Of a DNA stretch of 64,000 bases, positions 36,288 through 47,578 are shown one piece after another; the first letter of the stretch is position 1; every line of letters begins with the position of its first letter. Location: positions 5,735,501 to 5,799,500 of the forward strand of contig CP136896.1 in assembly GCA_034359265.1 (NCBI GenBank). Direction: 5' to 3'. The stretch comes from Canna indica. Its lineage: Eukaryota; Streptophyta; Magnoliopsida; Zingiberales; Cannaceae. The translations under genes and the position numbers were made by a program. The notes under the pieces were generated by a model. It saw only the letters and a list, made by a program, of their open reading frames with translations, ran no database searches and was not told the DNA's origin.

Positions 36288-37956
36288 TAGAGGTGAGAAT
36301 AAAAAAATTGGATTTTCAGTTAACTGAAAAATCGGTTCAAAATCAAATCAGTTTTTCTAATTAATCGAACCGGTTTTTATGATTTCGAATTTTATTTTTG
36401 ATTTTTTCGGTTTTTGGGTTCGGGTTCAGTCCGCGGGTTAAAAAGTTCATCGATTTCGGTTAGCCGACCGGTTCGACTTATTTATTTAATATATATATAA
36501 TATTTTATATTAAATAATAATATATAAAATAAAAAATAACTTAAAAATATAAATATGAAATGTTGAAAACTTAGAAACCCTAAAAGTCGTGAGACCCGAG
36601 TGCCCAACGCCCGTCTTCTTCCAAGTCGCACGCCGCACCCTCCGGCTCCGGCCTCCTCTCTCATTCCCCCGCACACCGCACCCTCCAATCGCCGGCCTTC
36701 ACCATCCCGAGCCCCCCCGCACCAGTCGGCGCCGGCTCTCCTCATCTTCAACCGGCGCACCGGTCAGGTATGTATCACTGCCCGCCTCTCCTTTGCATTC
36801 TTCCTATATCATTTTCCTTTGCTTCTTGCAAGACATACTATATCACTTCTCTTAGTGTTGCCTTCGTGCCTTCTTCGAATTTTGGCATTCTTCTTATCGT
36901 TTCTGCTTGTGAGTCTTCAATTGCTGCAAGACACACTGTCTACTTCTATAATTATATGATATGTAAAATCATTTCTAAGCTAGGGAAGTATAGCAAGTAG
37001 TAGATAGAAAATATCTGATGTGATCTTGAAAACAGAGAGGGAGAGGGAGAGTTTCAGAGAGCGAATACAGAAAGGGAGAGGCAGAGGGAGCGAATACAGC
37101 TAGGGAAGTATATTTTTATTGAATTTAAATAATAATATTTCCTGTAGCATTCGTTAATTTGACGATTTAACTACACGAGTCAAAAATTGACACCCTGCTT
37201 TCTTCCACAATTAACATGGAAGAAAAAAAATCAGCATTGCATAAGTAACAAATTTGTTGTAGTTGTTTCGATTGGCCATGCCCCAATGAGACTGACAGAT
37301 TCTAGCCATGGGAGTAACACACATTAGTAAAAACAGACAATTAATAGACAACAATAGCAAATTTAAATGTGAAAGGATTGAGTCACCAGAGAAATTGCCA
37401 TGGCATAGAACTTTGCTTTTGTCGCTAGTCACATATTAAACATTGCAAATTAGGGAGTCCATTAGCATGGAGAATAATATTAGATGCATTAATCTGATGT
37501 TTTTATTTCAAAACACTGTTTAGTCCTTATGCTTTTAAAAAACAATTGCTAATTTTCTCCAAATACTGCCCCTTAATGTGTGTTGTGTGTAGTAGTATCT
37601 GGATTATATTTTATTTTGGACATATAGCTTGAAGTAGTTACTTAGTTTGTGTGTACTGTTGTGTGTAGTACCTTTATGTTTATGTGAACAATTTTATGCA
37701 TTTCCAAATAGGCAAGTATGAATGTTAAGTAGCTCATAACCTCATGTGTGTCACTGTGACATACTTAAAAATGAATGTTAAGTAGCTTATGTGTGTCATT
37801 GTTAGCTTCAAATATGCATTTCCATTAGAAATTGATATGTTAAAATTTTTTATTGGTTAACCGATAATTATTGGTTAACTGAACCGAAAAAACCGAAACC
37901 GAAATGACAGTTAACCGAAGTTAATGGACCGGTTAACAGGTCCATGCTCACCCCTA
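36288..37956. mobile_element. Long hAT derivative, TSD ATTTTGAG
   Basis: A 1,669-bp element flanked by perfect 8-bp repeats ATTTTGAG (36280-36287 and 37957-37964). It starts TAGAGGTGAGAAT and ends GCTCACCCCTA, with mirrored GGTTAACCGA-type motifs. A GC-rich block at about 36590-36780 looks like a leader exon followed by a GT-AG-like intron (AGGTATGT at 36766). No transposase domain remains. Probably a deletion derivative of an autonomous hAT that kept its 5' region. Confidence 0.88.
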
Positions 37957-38029
37957 ATTTTGAGTGTTATAGATAGCACTTTCTAAGGCTTGCAAAGATA
38001 TATGTAGGATGCTTTTATTTTTTAAGGGG

Positions 38030-38489
38030 CATATAAGATATGATCACACTTCGGAGGGATAAGTTAGGAATTCGGTAGTGATAGAAAGTTAGAGACCACT
38101 AATCTGGAGTATCGTGATAATAAATCCTTTGTAACTTGGGCTACAATATGTTCCTTTGATCAGATTCTGGTCATCTTGAATCTATCCACTCACAACCAGG
38201 CAAGACTAGTGAGCTGGCCATGGAAACTTTTTAAGAGGCAAGGAATGAGCTGGATTGACATTATTTATACTCTCTACCCCAGACAGGTTCACAGAGGCCA
38301 TGGCGGGCACCCGGGCTTATTCCCCATCTAGAAAATAATTTGGAAGGTCTACGATTCAGCAGATCAATTTGCTACAATGTGGGCACGGGAACTAACATCA
38401 GGTTTTGGCATGATCCTTGGCTTAACGGGGCCAGAATAAAAGTCAGATACCCTCAACTCTATGCTCTCGCTCCCATAGCTGAAGCCCCC
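38030..38489 (+). pseudogene. LINE ORF2 fragment (after the RT domain)
   Basis: The + frame reads CYNVGTGTNIRFWHDPWLNG then ARIKVRYPQLYALAPIAEAP at about 38365-38488. This is the conserved block that follows the RT domain in plant L1-type LINEs. Upstream, another frame (SWPWKLFKRQGMSWIDIIYT) shows a frameshift. It is cut sharply at 38489, where block B begins. Confidence 0.7.
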
Positions 38490-40061
38490 TAAATGTTAAT
38501 GATCTTAATAATTTCAATAATTAGGCTATATATATATATATGTCTGGCAAATTAATCAACGAGCTTTAATTAATTAGTTAAATTTTGCACAGCTTTAGAA
38601 CAAATAAAGGTCTGTATATATATTGAAGATGGAAATATTTATGCATATTTTTCAAATGATTGATTAAATATATTAAGTGGAAAACTAATCTTGACATCTG
38701 TTAAATTAGTACTAAAATAGGTAAAATTAAAGTTTGAGTGAAATGCACAACTATATATACATATCAGTAATAAGTTGAGCTAAAATTATTGAGAAATAAA
38801 AGACAATTAAGGGGAACCCCACTGGAAACATTTTGTTGGATCAAGTACTCGGTACCACTGCAATTATTTGATCATGATCAGATCTAGTGTATATGTATTA
38901 GATTGATATATCGATCCTCAATTAGCTGAACACAAAAACGTGATTGATTAATTTTGCAGCACGAAAGAGACAAATCAACCACAAGCAAAATTTACTAAGT
39001 ATATATCCCAATGCATGCATGTTTCACATCATGCATTCAGTGTACATATAATTTACATCAATTGAAGACTACTGTTGTAAATGATGGTGATTCTGTCAAA
39101 AAGGATGAGAGATTTGAATTGAAGCATATATTATTATACAGATCACATCTTTACAAAGATCTTTTTGACTAGCTAGATAATTATAAATATTTGTGGTTGT
39201 CACAAAATTAATTAAAGTGCATGCATGCGGGCATTAATTGTTATTGGAGTGATCCCCAATTAAAGTCATGATTTTGCCTCCGTCTTGAAAACATTTCTGA
39301 ATGCATGAATTGAAGACTAGAATCTCTTCTTCCTTGTCTGTTTCACCTTTTTTGTTTCAGCAAGCCATCAATTTGGACACTCAATAAGTCTTCCTTCAAC
39401 ATATATAGATGAACATTAATGGCCTGCATGCATGTGTAGTCAAATGTGCAGACACACGTGTACGTACAATCTTTATTATATGTATGGTAATTGCATGGTC
39501 TTCCTACATGCTTTTAGAACAGAATATGAGTAGCAATAGTAGTGCTTTGATTTTGTCGGCAAGAATTTATGCACGCGTTGACTGACTTCAATGCACAAGT
39601 CTAAAGTTGAATTTTAGTCGGCACGATATTTTCTCATTTGATAGCTGTATGATTGTATGTATGTATAATTATAATTATATATATATAAAGATGAATTATA
39701 TGTGATAAAATCAACTCAAATCTCAATCCATTAAATACAGGTGAATTAATTCAAGCAGATTGGGCTCATTTTTTGTAGGCTCATCACAAAAAATATATAT
39801 ATTGAACATTAATTAAGGAGTTTAGGAGGGCCCATTTTAAATAATATGGGAGTTATAAGCAAATCTTAGGCATAGGTTGTCTTTTTTAACAAATAAACCT
39901 TAGTATGAGCTTATTGGATTGATTAGCTTTCAGATGGGCTTACAATTAAAACCTGTATATGGGTCAAAAACTATCATGCATCGTTATTTGGGTTGTACGT
40001 ACGAAAATTGCATTTACGTCCTCTCTATTTAAGGTAATTGGATATGTTTTTCTCTTATGAA

Positions 40062-41493
40062 TAGGGGTATGCATGGGTACCGGGTAGACTCGGAACCAGT
40101 TGGAATCTACTCGATTGCGTAGGTTTCGAGTAGACCCAAAAAAATTCGGGTAGGGTCCGGGTTAGAAATCAAGGAACCGGTTAAATCCGGTTCCACCTTT
40201 CCGGGTACTCGGAACCCGAACCGGAACCGGTTTATGTATATTTAACTATATAACCCAGATTTGGTATATCAAATAATAGATCTCCCAAAAATCCAAAACC
40301 CATTAACCCAAACCCGTTAACCCCATAACTTACTAACCCTAATTCAGTTCCTCTTCCTCACTCCACAGTGTACACCGCCGCACCACTCACGCATTCACCT
40401 CACGCACTCAACCCTCCCTCTTCAATCTTCACTCTCCATCTCTCCGTCTCCACTGCATCCTGGCGGGCAATAGCAAGGCAGGCTACAACGATCTGACTCA
40501 CGATCCCTTTCTCCTCCACTCCTTTGCGATCTATCAATCACGGGCGGCGAGGTAAGGATTCTCTTCATCATCAAAAGCCGTGCGCAATATCCACTTCTCA
40601 GTCCAAGAAGCGGGACGCGAACTTCAAGTCCCCATGCAGAGCTTGCTTTCATGCTTTGTTCGCTCTTAAGCAATCATATTGGTGGAGGGATTTTATGTGC
40701 ATGTAGAAGTTTTCGTAGATCAAATATAAAATCTATAACTTAAGATATCTTGATTGTATTAATTTCTGAGATATATTATAATTTGCATACTTTTTGACAT
40801 GTCTCAAGGTGAAGTTCTTCATTATTAGGACCATTTTAACTCCGAGAACCTTAATCTTGCGTGATATGAGGAACATTGGGGTGCTTGATCTGATTGTAGT
40901 TACATCATATGTCACCTCTTTGCAATAATGCACTCTGAGGTGAAGTAGGCACCTTTAGAGAAGGCTTTTTGACCTCCTTGTATTAGCCCATGTCTTATTT
41001 TCCCAATCTCAATAAATTTCATGTTAACACCATGGACATTACAAATGATGGACCATGGACATTACAAAATGTTGAAAATTGTACAATTTATATTTTTATA
41101 ATCTTTACAAATTCAATCAATTATGTAAGTTTGTAATGATCAGTTTGAGCTTGTATAATTAATTATAGCATTATGAAAACTAAATTTGTTTACCTGTGCA
41201 TCTCATATGAAAACTAATATTGTGACCCGTTTGAGCTTGTATAATTAATTATAGCATTATGCTGCAAGTGGCACAGTAAGTTAGGATTGGTTTACAACAT
41301 TATACTTTTCATATATGATATTTAAATAGATAATTAATCGGGTATTTGGAACCGGAACCACATGTTCCAGGTAGGGTCCGGTTCCAAGTTTCAATAGGGT
41401 AGGGTCTGGTTCCAAAACCTAGGAACCGGTCCCCTACAGGGTAGGGTCTGGGTATCATGAAAATTACAGGGTACCCGGACCCGCTCACCCCTA
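40062..41493. mobile_element. Long hAT derivative in copy B
   Basis: A 1,432-bp element starting TAGGGGTATGCATGGGTACC and ending GGACCCGCTCACCCCTA. The flanks CTTATGAA (40054-40061) and CTCACGAA (41494-41501) match at 6 of 8 positions. It carries mirrored GGAACCGG repeats and a GC-rich leader-like block (about 40330-40640). It belongs to the family at 5941-6421 but is longer. No transposase domain was found. Confidence 0.82.
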
Positions 41494-42254
41494 CTCACGA
41501 ACCCAAGCTATATCAAAGGAACACAGGAGGCACATGTTGAAGATCACATAGGCAATTAATGATGTTTCCTCCAATGGATAAAAGGAATTAAATGCAATGA
41601 ATATGGTGATGAACATATTGCGAGGAATTAATTCCGCAAGTACTCAAGGATTTAATGACAATTGATTTAAAAAATGATGGTAATAAAAAATATTTCTTTT
41701 AATAATTCAAAATATTGATTCATTTTGTCGACTAGTTTAATAACTGAGATTGTCAAATCTAAACCAACTACTTCTTTCGGATAGCTCCTCGTTTGATTCT
41801 AGTAGAGCACTCTATTCGGCTATCTCTTCCTCTTTTCTTCATCTCTAAACCTTAGGCACTTCAAACTCCTTGCTCTAACGGCACAAGATTCACCTAAACT
41901 CTAGGTTTGACGGAGGGTATTTCTAAACTAGAGGAAGTTCATGTGGATGTGACTTGATGGAGATTTCTAAAAATGTAAGTACAACTCTTCATAATTCAAA
42001 TTTCAAAAGGCAATTATCTTACTTAAATCTTCTCCTCAAAAGACTAATGGTTCATTTGCTTTACTATATATGATATGATCATAAATTATGAAGCACTAAA
42101 TAAGAATTTTTTCAACCCAGTGCACTTTGTGATTCTATGAATACCAGCTCTTGAAACTATAGAGGTGCAAATTGGGATACGATGCACACCCACATTAGAA
42201 TTCTTTTGAATAATTGTAAATTGTAAATTATCACCCTATAATAATTTCACATAT

Positions 42255-42464
42255 TTGAAGCACGAGTTTCTTTTTTCAGTAAGTCACTCGATAAAATTTG
42301 TAATGAGGAGCTTCAGGAAAAATCCTTTTGGCATCGGATACCGACCTTGTATCTGCTTAGGTGATATTCGAGATCAATTCATTCATGGAGTTGTATCTAT
42401 TATTGATTGTATACCTTTGTTTGTTTCAATTTTTTATGAATACTTATCGCGCCGCTCAAAATAA
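42255..42464 (+). other. Copy-B counterpart of the unrecognised conserved ORF
   Basis: A 69-codon ORF with MRSFRKNPFGIGYRPCICLG and DIRDQFIHGVVS, parallel to 14801-15073. It is shorter at both ends. No recognised domain. It could be a relic of a gene duplicated with the block. Confidence 0.25.
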
Positions 42465-42536
42465 GATGTTCTCTACTTTAAGTCCATCTTCTAAACTTTT
42501 GTCGTGGGTTATACTTGGTGTTTTTAATGATATTTT

Positions 42537-42733
42537 GAAGATATAAAAATTAAAATATTATATATATGAATAACTCCGCTGTTGATCGGTACTCAAAAAT
42601 CAAAATCGAAATAAAAAAATTTAAAAATAAAAATTGAAACTTAAATCATCGAATCGGTTAATCAAAAAATTCAGTTTGATTTCAGACCGGTTTGTTGGTT
42701 AACTGAAATTTAGATTTTTTGTGTTCACTCCTA
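42537..42733. repeat. hAT-type end fragment in copy B
   Basis: Counterpart of 21298-21503, ending GTGTTCACTCCTA. In B it follows directly on TTTAATGATATTTTGA, which marks the site where copy A has the 6.2 kb composite. Confidence 0.45.
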
Positions 42734-42817
42734 ATTTATAGTCCAAAACTTATTTATTCAAGACCAACCTGACCCGATCCAATTATAATAAATATAGGCA
42801 AATGTATAATATCTTAA

Positions 42818-43251
42818 GGCCTTGTTTGGATGAGGTGAAGCATGGTTTAGTAATGTATTGGATGGTATTGTATTGTATGGTATGGTATGGTACTGTAAAA
42901 ACTATTATCTTGTTTGGGAGGATGCTATGATATGGTATGGTTAAATGACAGTAGCTATGGAGGAGAACAGAGTCTTGGCTAAGCCGATCAAGAATAATAA
43001 ATAAAAGTCTAATATGATATGGGTATATAAAGGGCATAAGAGGAATTATAAATTTTGATTGATGATATTTTAGAAATAAAATTTCATGAAACCATGAGAA
43101 ACCACCAAATCCATGGTTACAAAATTTATGGTTTTCAAACCATGAGATTATCATACCATACCATGACCATTTATTAGAAGTCTTCCCAAACATAAAATTA
43201 AACCATACCATACCATGATAAACCATACTCTACTATGAAACAAACAAGGCC
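42818..43251. mobile_element. Tourist-like MITE, TSD TAA, empty site in copy A
   Basis: A 434-bp element with ends GGCCTTGTTTG and CAAACAAGGCC, flanked by TAA (42815-42817 and 43252-43254). Copy A has the unoccupied site at 21575-21577. The interior holds mirrored GGTATGGTATGG and CCATACCATACC runs. The 147-codon minus-strand ORF spanning it is an artefact. Confidence 0.92.
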
Positions 43252-43253
43252 TA

Positions 43254-43390
43254 AATCCTTTACCCTTTCCAACCCTAACAGCCTAACTCACGCACATTGT
43301 GACCACGATAACGCCGCGCTGCCCTCATTGTCGACCTCGGCTCCCGTCTACCTCACAACCTCGCCTCGCCGTCGACCCCGTCTCCCTTCG
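43254..43390 (+). promoter_or_regulatory. Inferred NOP10 promoter/noncoding first exon with telo-box
   Basis: A GC-rich island with AACCCTAAC at 43271-43279, a telo-box-like motif common in promoters of plant ribosome-biogenesis genes. A likely splice donor CGGTAATTCG lies at about 43389. A fitting acceptor, GATGCTTAG ending at 44595, lies 18 bases before the NOP10 start, so a 1.2 kb leader intron is plausible. Copies of this island lie at about 21590-21715 and, inverted, at 51850-52020. In copy A the donor GT reads AT. Transcription is not shown. Confidence 0.45.
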
Positions 43391-44613
43391 GTAATTCGGC
43401 TTCCCTTTGGACTTTGTTAATCTGCAAATCCCTTATCTTGTTTTAGTTTAATTTACTTTAGTTTTTTTTTATAAATTTTTTAAACCATTTGTAACATGGT
43501 GGTTTCGGTTTCAATTTTCGGCATGAAAATTTGGTATCAATTTGAGATGAGGATGCTGCTGTTGAGTTTATGACTGGTGGCTTTTATTAAGTTTGAGTTC
43601 TATATGTTGAGTTTATTTAGTAAATTCGATATCAAAGTTGAATCATTTTGTTTTGACTCACTTCTGGACTAAACGTATCAATTTTATGACAGTTGAATTT
43701 AGATACTCTGACATTTTTTTCTTGATTAGAGGACTTATGAAGCTTGGTTGCTTGCCTAGATAGTAGAGTAGTTGAACTCATTTTCTCAATACACAACACG
43801 TGACTCAATAGATAAACTCCACAGTATAACTCACTATCCATGACTTGTTAACTGATAAGTCAGTGACTCAACTACAGCGTAACCTTGTATAAGGATAAGA
43901 TGGAGCTTAGACAAACAGGGACAAAATAAAGACAACAAATTGAACTTATATGAAAGGGAAGCAGTTACAAATAAAGAGTTAAGTTAACAATAGTCGACTC
44001 AAGTGTATTTTGGGAGATTAGTATGCATATATTTTTCCAATATCTTAATCATTATATTATTAGTCTTTTTTAGGCATTATTTGTTCTAAGCATATATTTA
44101 TGTCCCAAAGAAGACATCTGTGCTTGCGCAGATTCTGTTTTTATGATTAGATTTTGGTCCATTGCATAAGACTTACATAATAGTCTACATTCAGTTTCTC
44201 GCAAATACATTGAAATTTTTGAAGTTAAATACTCACTTCCTATTTTAAGCTTTTATATTTCATGATAGTCTGACTTCTCTGTGTTGTGTAATATGATACA
44301 ACTCATCAATCATGGGTGAATTATGGTGTCATTTCACTTGTTAAGTATATATGCCTTATTCGCTCGGATTTTTGAAATGATGCATATCGTGTCCTCTGTT
44401 TAATTTGTTATGTTTTGTATGAAAAACTTGAAGTTGTTGCATTAGTTATCCACGGTCCATCCAATTTCTGGTATTTTTTCTTTTTATTTCATATTTTCCA
44501 AATTTGTATAGATAGTTTGTGTCTTTGATAATGTACAAGGAATTTTTGTCTTCTTTAACGTATCCTTTTAATTATGAATTTGTTATGATGCTTAGAGGTT
44601 GTAATCCACGAGG

Positions 44614-45628
44614 ATGTATCTCCAGTTCTATATTAATGATAATGGGGACAAGGTCTACACCACCAAGGTAGATGCCTCCACTCTTTAAATTTCTTATGTT
44701 GGACTTATATATCTGATTCATGGTTGCTTCATATTTTTTTCTTAAAAACTTCAATCTGGTTCCATGTGTGAATATCTGTTTTGATTAGAATTTTTTAATA
44801 TCATAATTAATTTTGACCTATTACTTATTTCTGGGTGCAGAAAGAGTCACCAGTGGGGATGGCAACCCAATCTGCTCATCCAGGTAAGAACCAGTGCCCC
44901 CCTTCCGGCCTTTCCTCCTTTTCCTCCCGGCCAGGTGGAGTAAATTGATGATTGTTAAGTTTCTAAAGCTCTCTTGAAAATGGAAACATGGGAAGATTAA
45001 GTTTGTACAATAAATTGATTATTGAATTATTAAGCAATGAAATTCTATACTTGTTGAGAAAATGAAGTTACTGTAGCTTGTTGTCAATGCAAGGTTTATG
45101 TCGTCGGTGGTAGCAGTGTGAATAAGACAAATATGAATACAAAGACTCTTAATTGTCTTTGGTCTAAACAAACTTAAAATTATTGTGTCTTATTACTTGC
45201 TTCAGTTGCTTGAGTTTTGATTGAAACTGTGACAACATTAACTCTATACCTATCTAGAGCAAAAACAGAAGAATAAAGAGTGTGGGAGGTTGTCAGAGGA
45301 AATGTTAGGATGATAGATTGTTCAAGAAAATGGAAAATCAGTTGAGTGAAAAAGTGAGGATGACAAATGGTTGGAGAAATTAAAGAATTAGGAGTTGTGA
45401 GTCATTTAGAGCATAAAGGATAAGGCTTATGCCATTTATCCCTTTTCGATTCTATACTCTTCTGCTTTGCATGGGAGTTGTGTTTTATATTTCGTCACAA
45501 AATGCCACTTATGTCTTCATTTTGATGCAGCTCGCTTCTCTCCAGATGACAAGTATTCCAAACAACGTGTGCTTCTGAAAAAGCGGTTTGGTTTGCTTCC
45601 AACCCAATCACCACCACCAAAGTATTAA
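44614..45628 (+). CDS. NOP10: NOP10, H/ACA snoRNP subunit 3
   Basis: A complete 64-aa gene in three short exons: 44614-44667, 44841-44883 and 45531-45628, all GT-AG. Exon 1 encodes [18 protein letters not shown], exon 2 [14 protein letters not shown], and exon 3 continues [20 protein letters not shown] and ends in a Pro-rich tail. Length and sequence agree with eukaryotic Nop10 along the whole protein, including the near-invariant [14 protein letters not shown] block and the LKKRFG helix. Nop10 joins dyskerin/Cbf5, Nhp2 and Gar1 in box H/ACA particles in the nucleolus. These guide rRNA pseudouridylation and processing. Plant Nop10, like other eukaryotic forms, lacks the archaeal zinc-binding cysteines, and none is seen here. 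No frame breaks. Block B lies immediately upstream and may hold its promoter. Confidence 0.95.
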
Positions 45629-47578
45629 GACCTTGGTTTACTAATGTTATCTCTCTTGACAGCATAGGATTTGCATGTTAATCCATCAATGCCAAGAGAG
45701 GGGATTGTTCTTTCAATTTACTAGACTTTAGACTTTAGTCAGTAGTTATATGCACATTTTGACTTTCCATCGCCTAGAAGTACTGTGCTTTACTAAATGA
45801 AATATTTGTGCCTGCCTATTCACTAGAAGTACTGTGGATGTTCTGGTGATGTATCTGAATCTAGTAATGGTAGTAGCTTCGGTTATATGCTAGTATTGAA
45901 TGACAATTGTGAATTATTAAAGGCTCTTTGATAACATTCTTTTAAGATCACTGACTAGGGACAACCCAATAAGTTTTTATTTTTTGATCAAACATTCTTG
46001 TCTGATCACATGCTTGATAGATCCTGATTTTATTATCTAAATTTTGATATTTTGTTTAAGATTCATTGACAGGCCAATCTACAAATGATATATTTAAGAT
46101 GGACGATATCTTTAGTCTGCCCAATTTTGATTTTCTTTGCAATAGTGGCTTGGAATACTCCTGCCGAAACTTTTGTGTCAATTCAACTCAGTCTCAACAA
46201 GGACACTTGATTCGGTTCTTTATACTTGGTTTGTATATTTAAATAATGTTCTAATAAGCTTAGCATAACATCAGATTGAGAGGGTTGGTTCAAATCGATC
46301 TTATCAAGCTAATTTAAATGTTGTTCCTCGCCTCTCTTTAGTCATAATTAAATATTCCATCTTCTTTGACCTTCATTGATCTTTTCATCTTTACATGGCA
46401 TTTTTGTAACTCAAAAAGTAATTTTTTAAAAGAAAATTAAAAAACACTATTTTAATTTAAATTAGTGATATTTATTGTAGTCTTTTTGAATAAATTTAAT
46501 GTATGAAACTCTTTTATTTTCAGATGACGCCCTTAGGGCCAATACCTCGATGTCGTAAGAGTCGAGTGCAACTTCTGGGAAGTGCGACTTTATAGAAATT
46601 TTTATGGAGCTTTTTACTGACCTTATTAAAATTGAACATAATGCGACTATTACTGAACATAGAGTAAGAGTTAAGATTGAATCTAAAGTAATAATGAACT
46701 TGTGTTGTAAAAGAATAAATTTATATACGATGCAAGGTCCAATTTTGAAAATTCTAGATTCACTCGTACGCCAGGCTCCACAGTAGTTTTTTCGTAAGAG
46801 TTTGATTGCCGCCCTTATATACCCTTTTAATAAATCTAAAATACCCTTTATGCTACGTCACCCAAGTAATGTAAAATATTCTTTTTACCCTTTATGCCAC
46901 CTCGCCCTTTCTATAACCAAGTGCTGACGTGGATTAAATAATCCACGTCAGCAATTGAACCCCACAAACTGGATTCCGACAATTTATCCCAACATAAACT
47001 GGATCCCGACAAATAAAGAACCCGACAAAAACCCTATCCGTGCGTCCCCACTCTGTCGCTCGCTGCCATTGTTGCACCGGCGTGTCTCTCATCGTTGTTG
47101 CCTTCACTCTCGCTGACGTATCCGGAGTTTTCTTCTAGTATCATCTCGCCGAATGCACTTTGCAAGATTGGTCATCCAAGATTGACAAACCTTCGCACCC
47201 TTCTCACCCTTCTCCGGAGCTTTCTTCCAAGATTGGTCAACGATTCTCGATTCTTCATCGATTAGTATCACACGTAAATTAGTAATTAAGGTTATATAAT
47301 CTAATTCTTCATCTGATGTTTTGAAACCCTAGACCGCGTACATTAAATTAGGGTTTATGCAAACTATTTTTTTCAAATTGTTTCGTTCAATTGATTATTT
47401 TTTTTGACATGGAACAGTATTAAACTAGTAGCTTACAGTATTATTGTGAATTGTTTTTTGCAAACTATTTCGTTCATGTTATATATAGTGTTCGTTAGAT
47501 TGTTTCACTGAAGTGTTGTTCATGTTATATTGTGAATTGTTTTTATAGTCCAGTTGCTACATTTAAGCTTTACGTCAA
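45629..47578. other. NOP10 3' flank and unassigned sequence
   Basis: 45629-46500 is AT-rich, without coding signals. 46500-46800 contains an unassigned 60-codon ORF. 47030-47200 is GC-richer and probably leader sequence of the Mutator-like gene that follows. I could not identify Mutator terminal inverted repeats. Confidence 0.4.

Larger units (their letters stand above)
38490..44272 (+). repeat. Segmental duplication copy B (next to NOP10)
   Basis: Matches block A from TAAATGTTAATGATC (38490, equal to 11359) to about TTTCATGATAGTCT (44272, equal to about 35050). Insertions specific to B are the 1.4 kb hAT at 40062 and the Tourist-type MITE at 42818. It keeps empty sites for four insertions of copy A. 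Its right end runs directly into the NOP10 gene, so B is the best candidate for the ancestral locus. Confidence 0.92.

Noticed and set aside
42783..43226. 147-codon minus-strand ORF
   Set aside because: Lies across a Tourist-like MITE with mirrored CCATACCATACC runs; absent from copy A.
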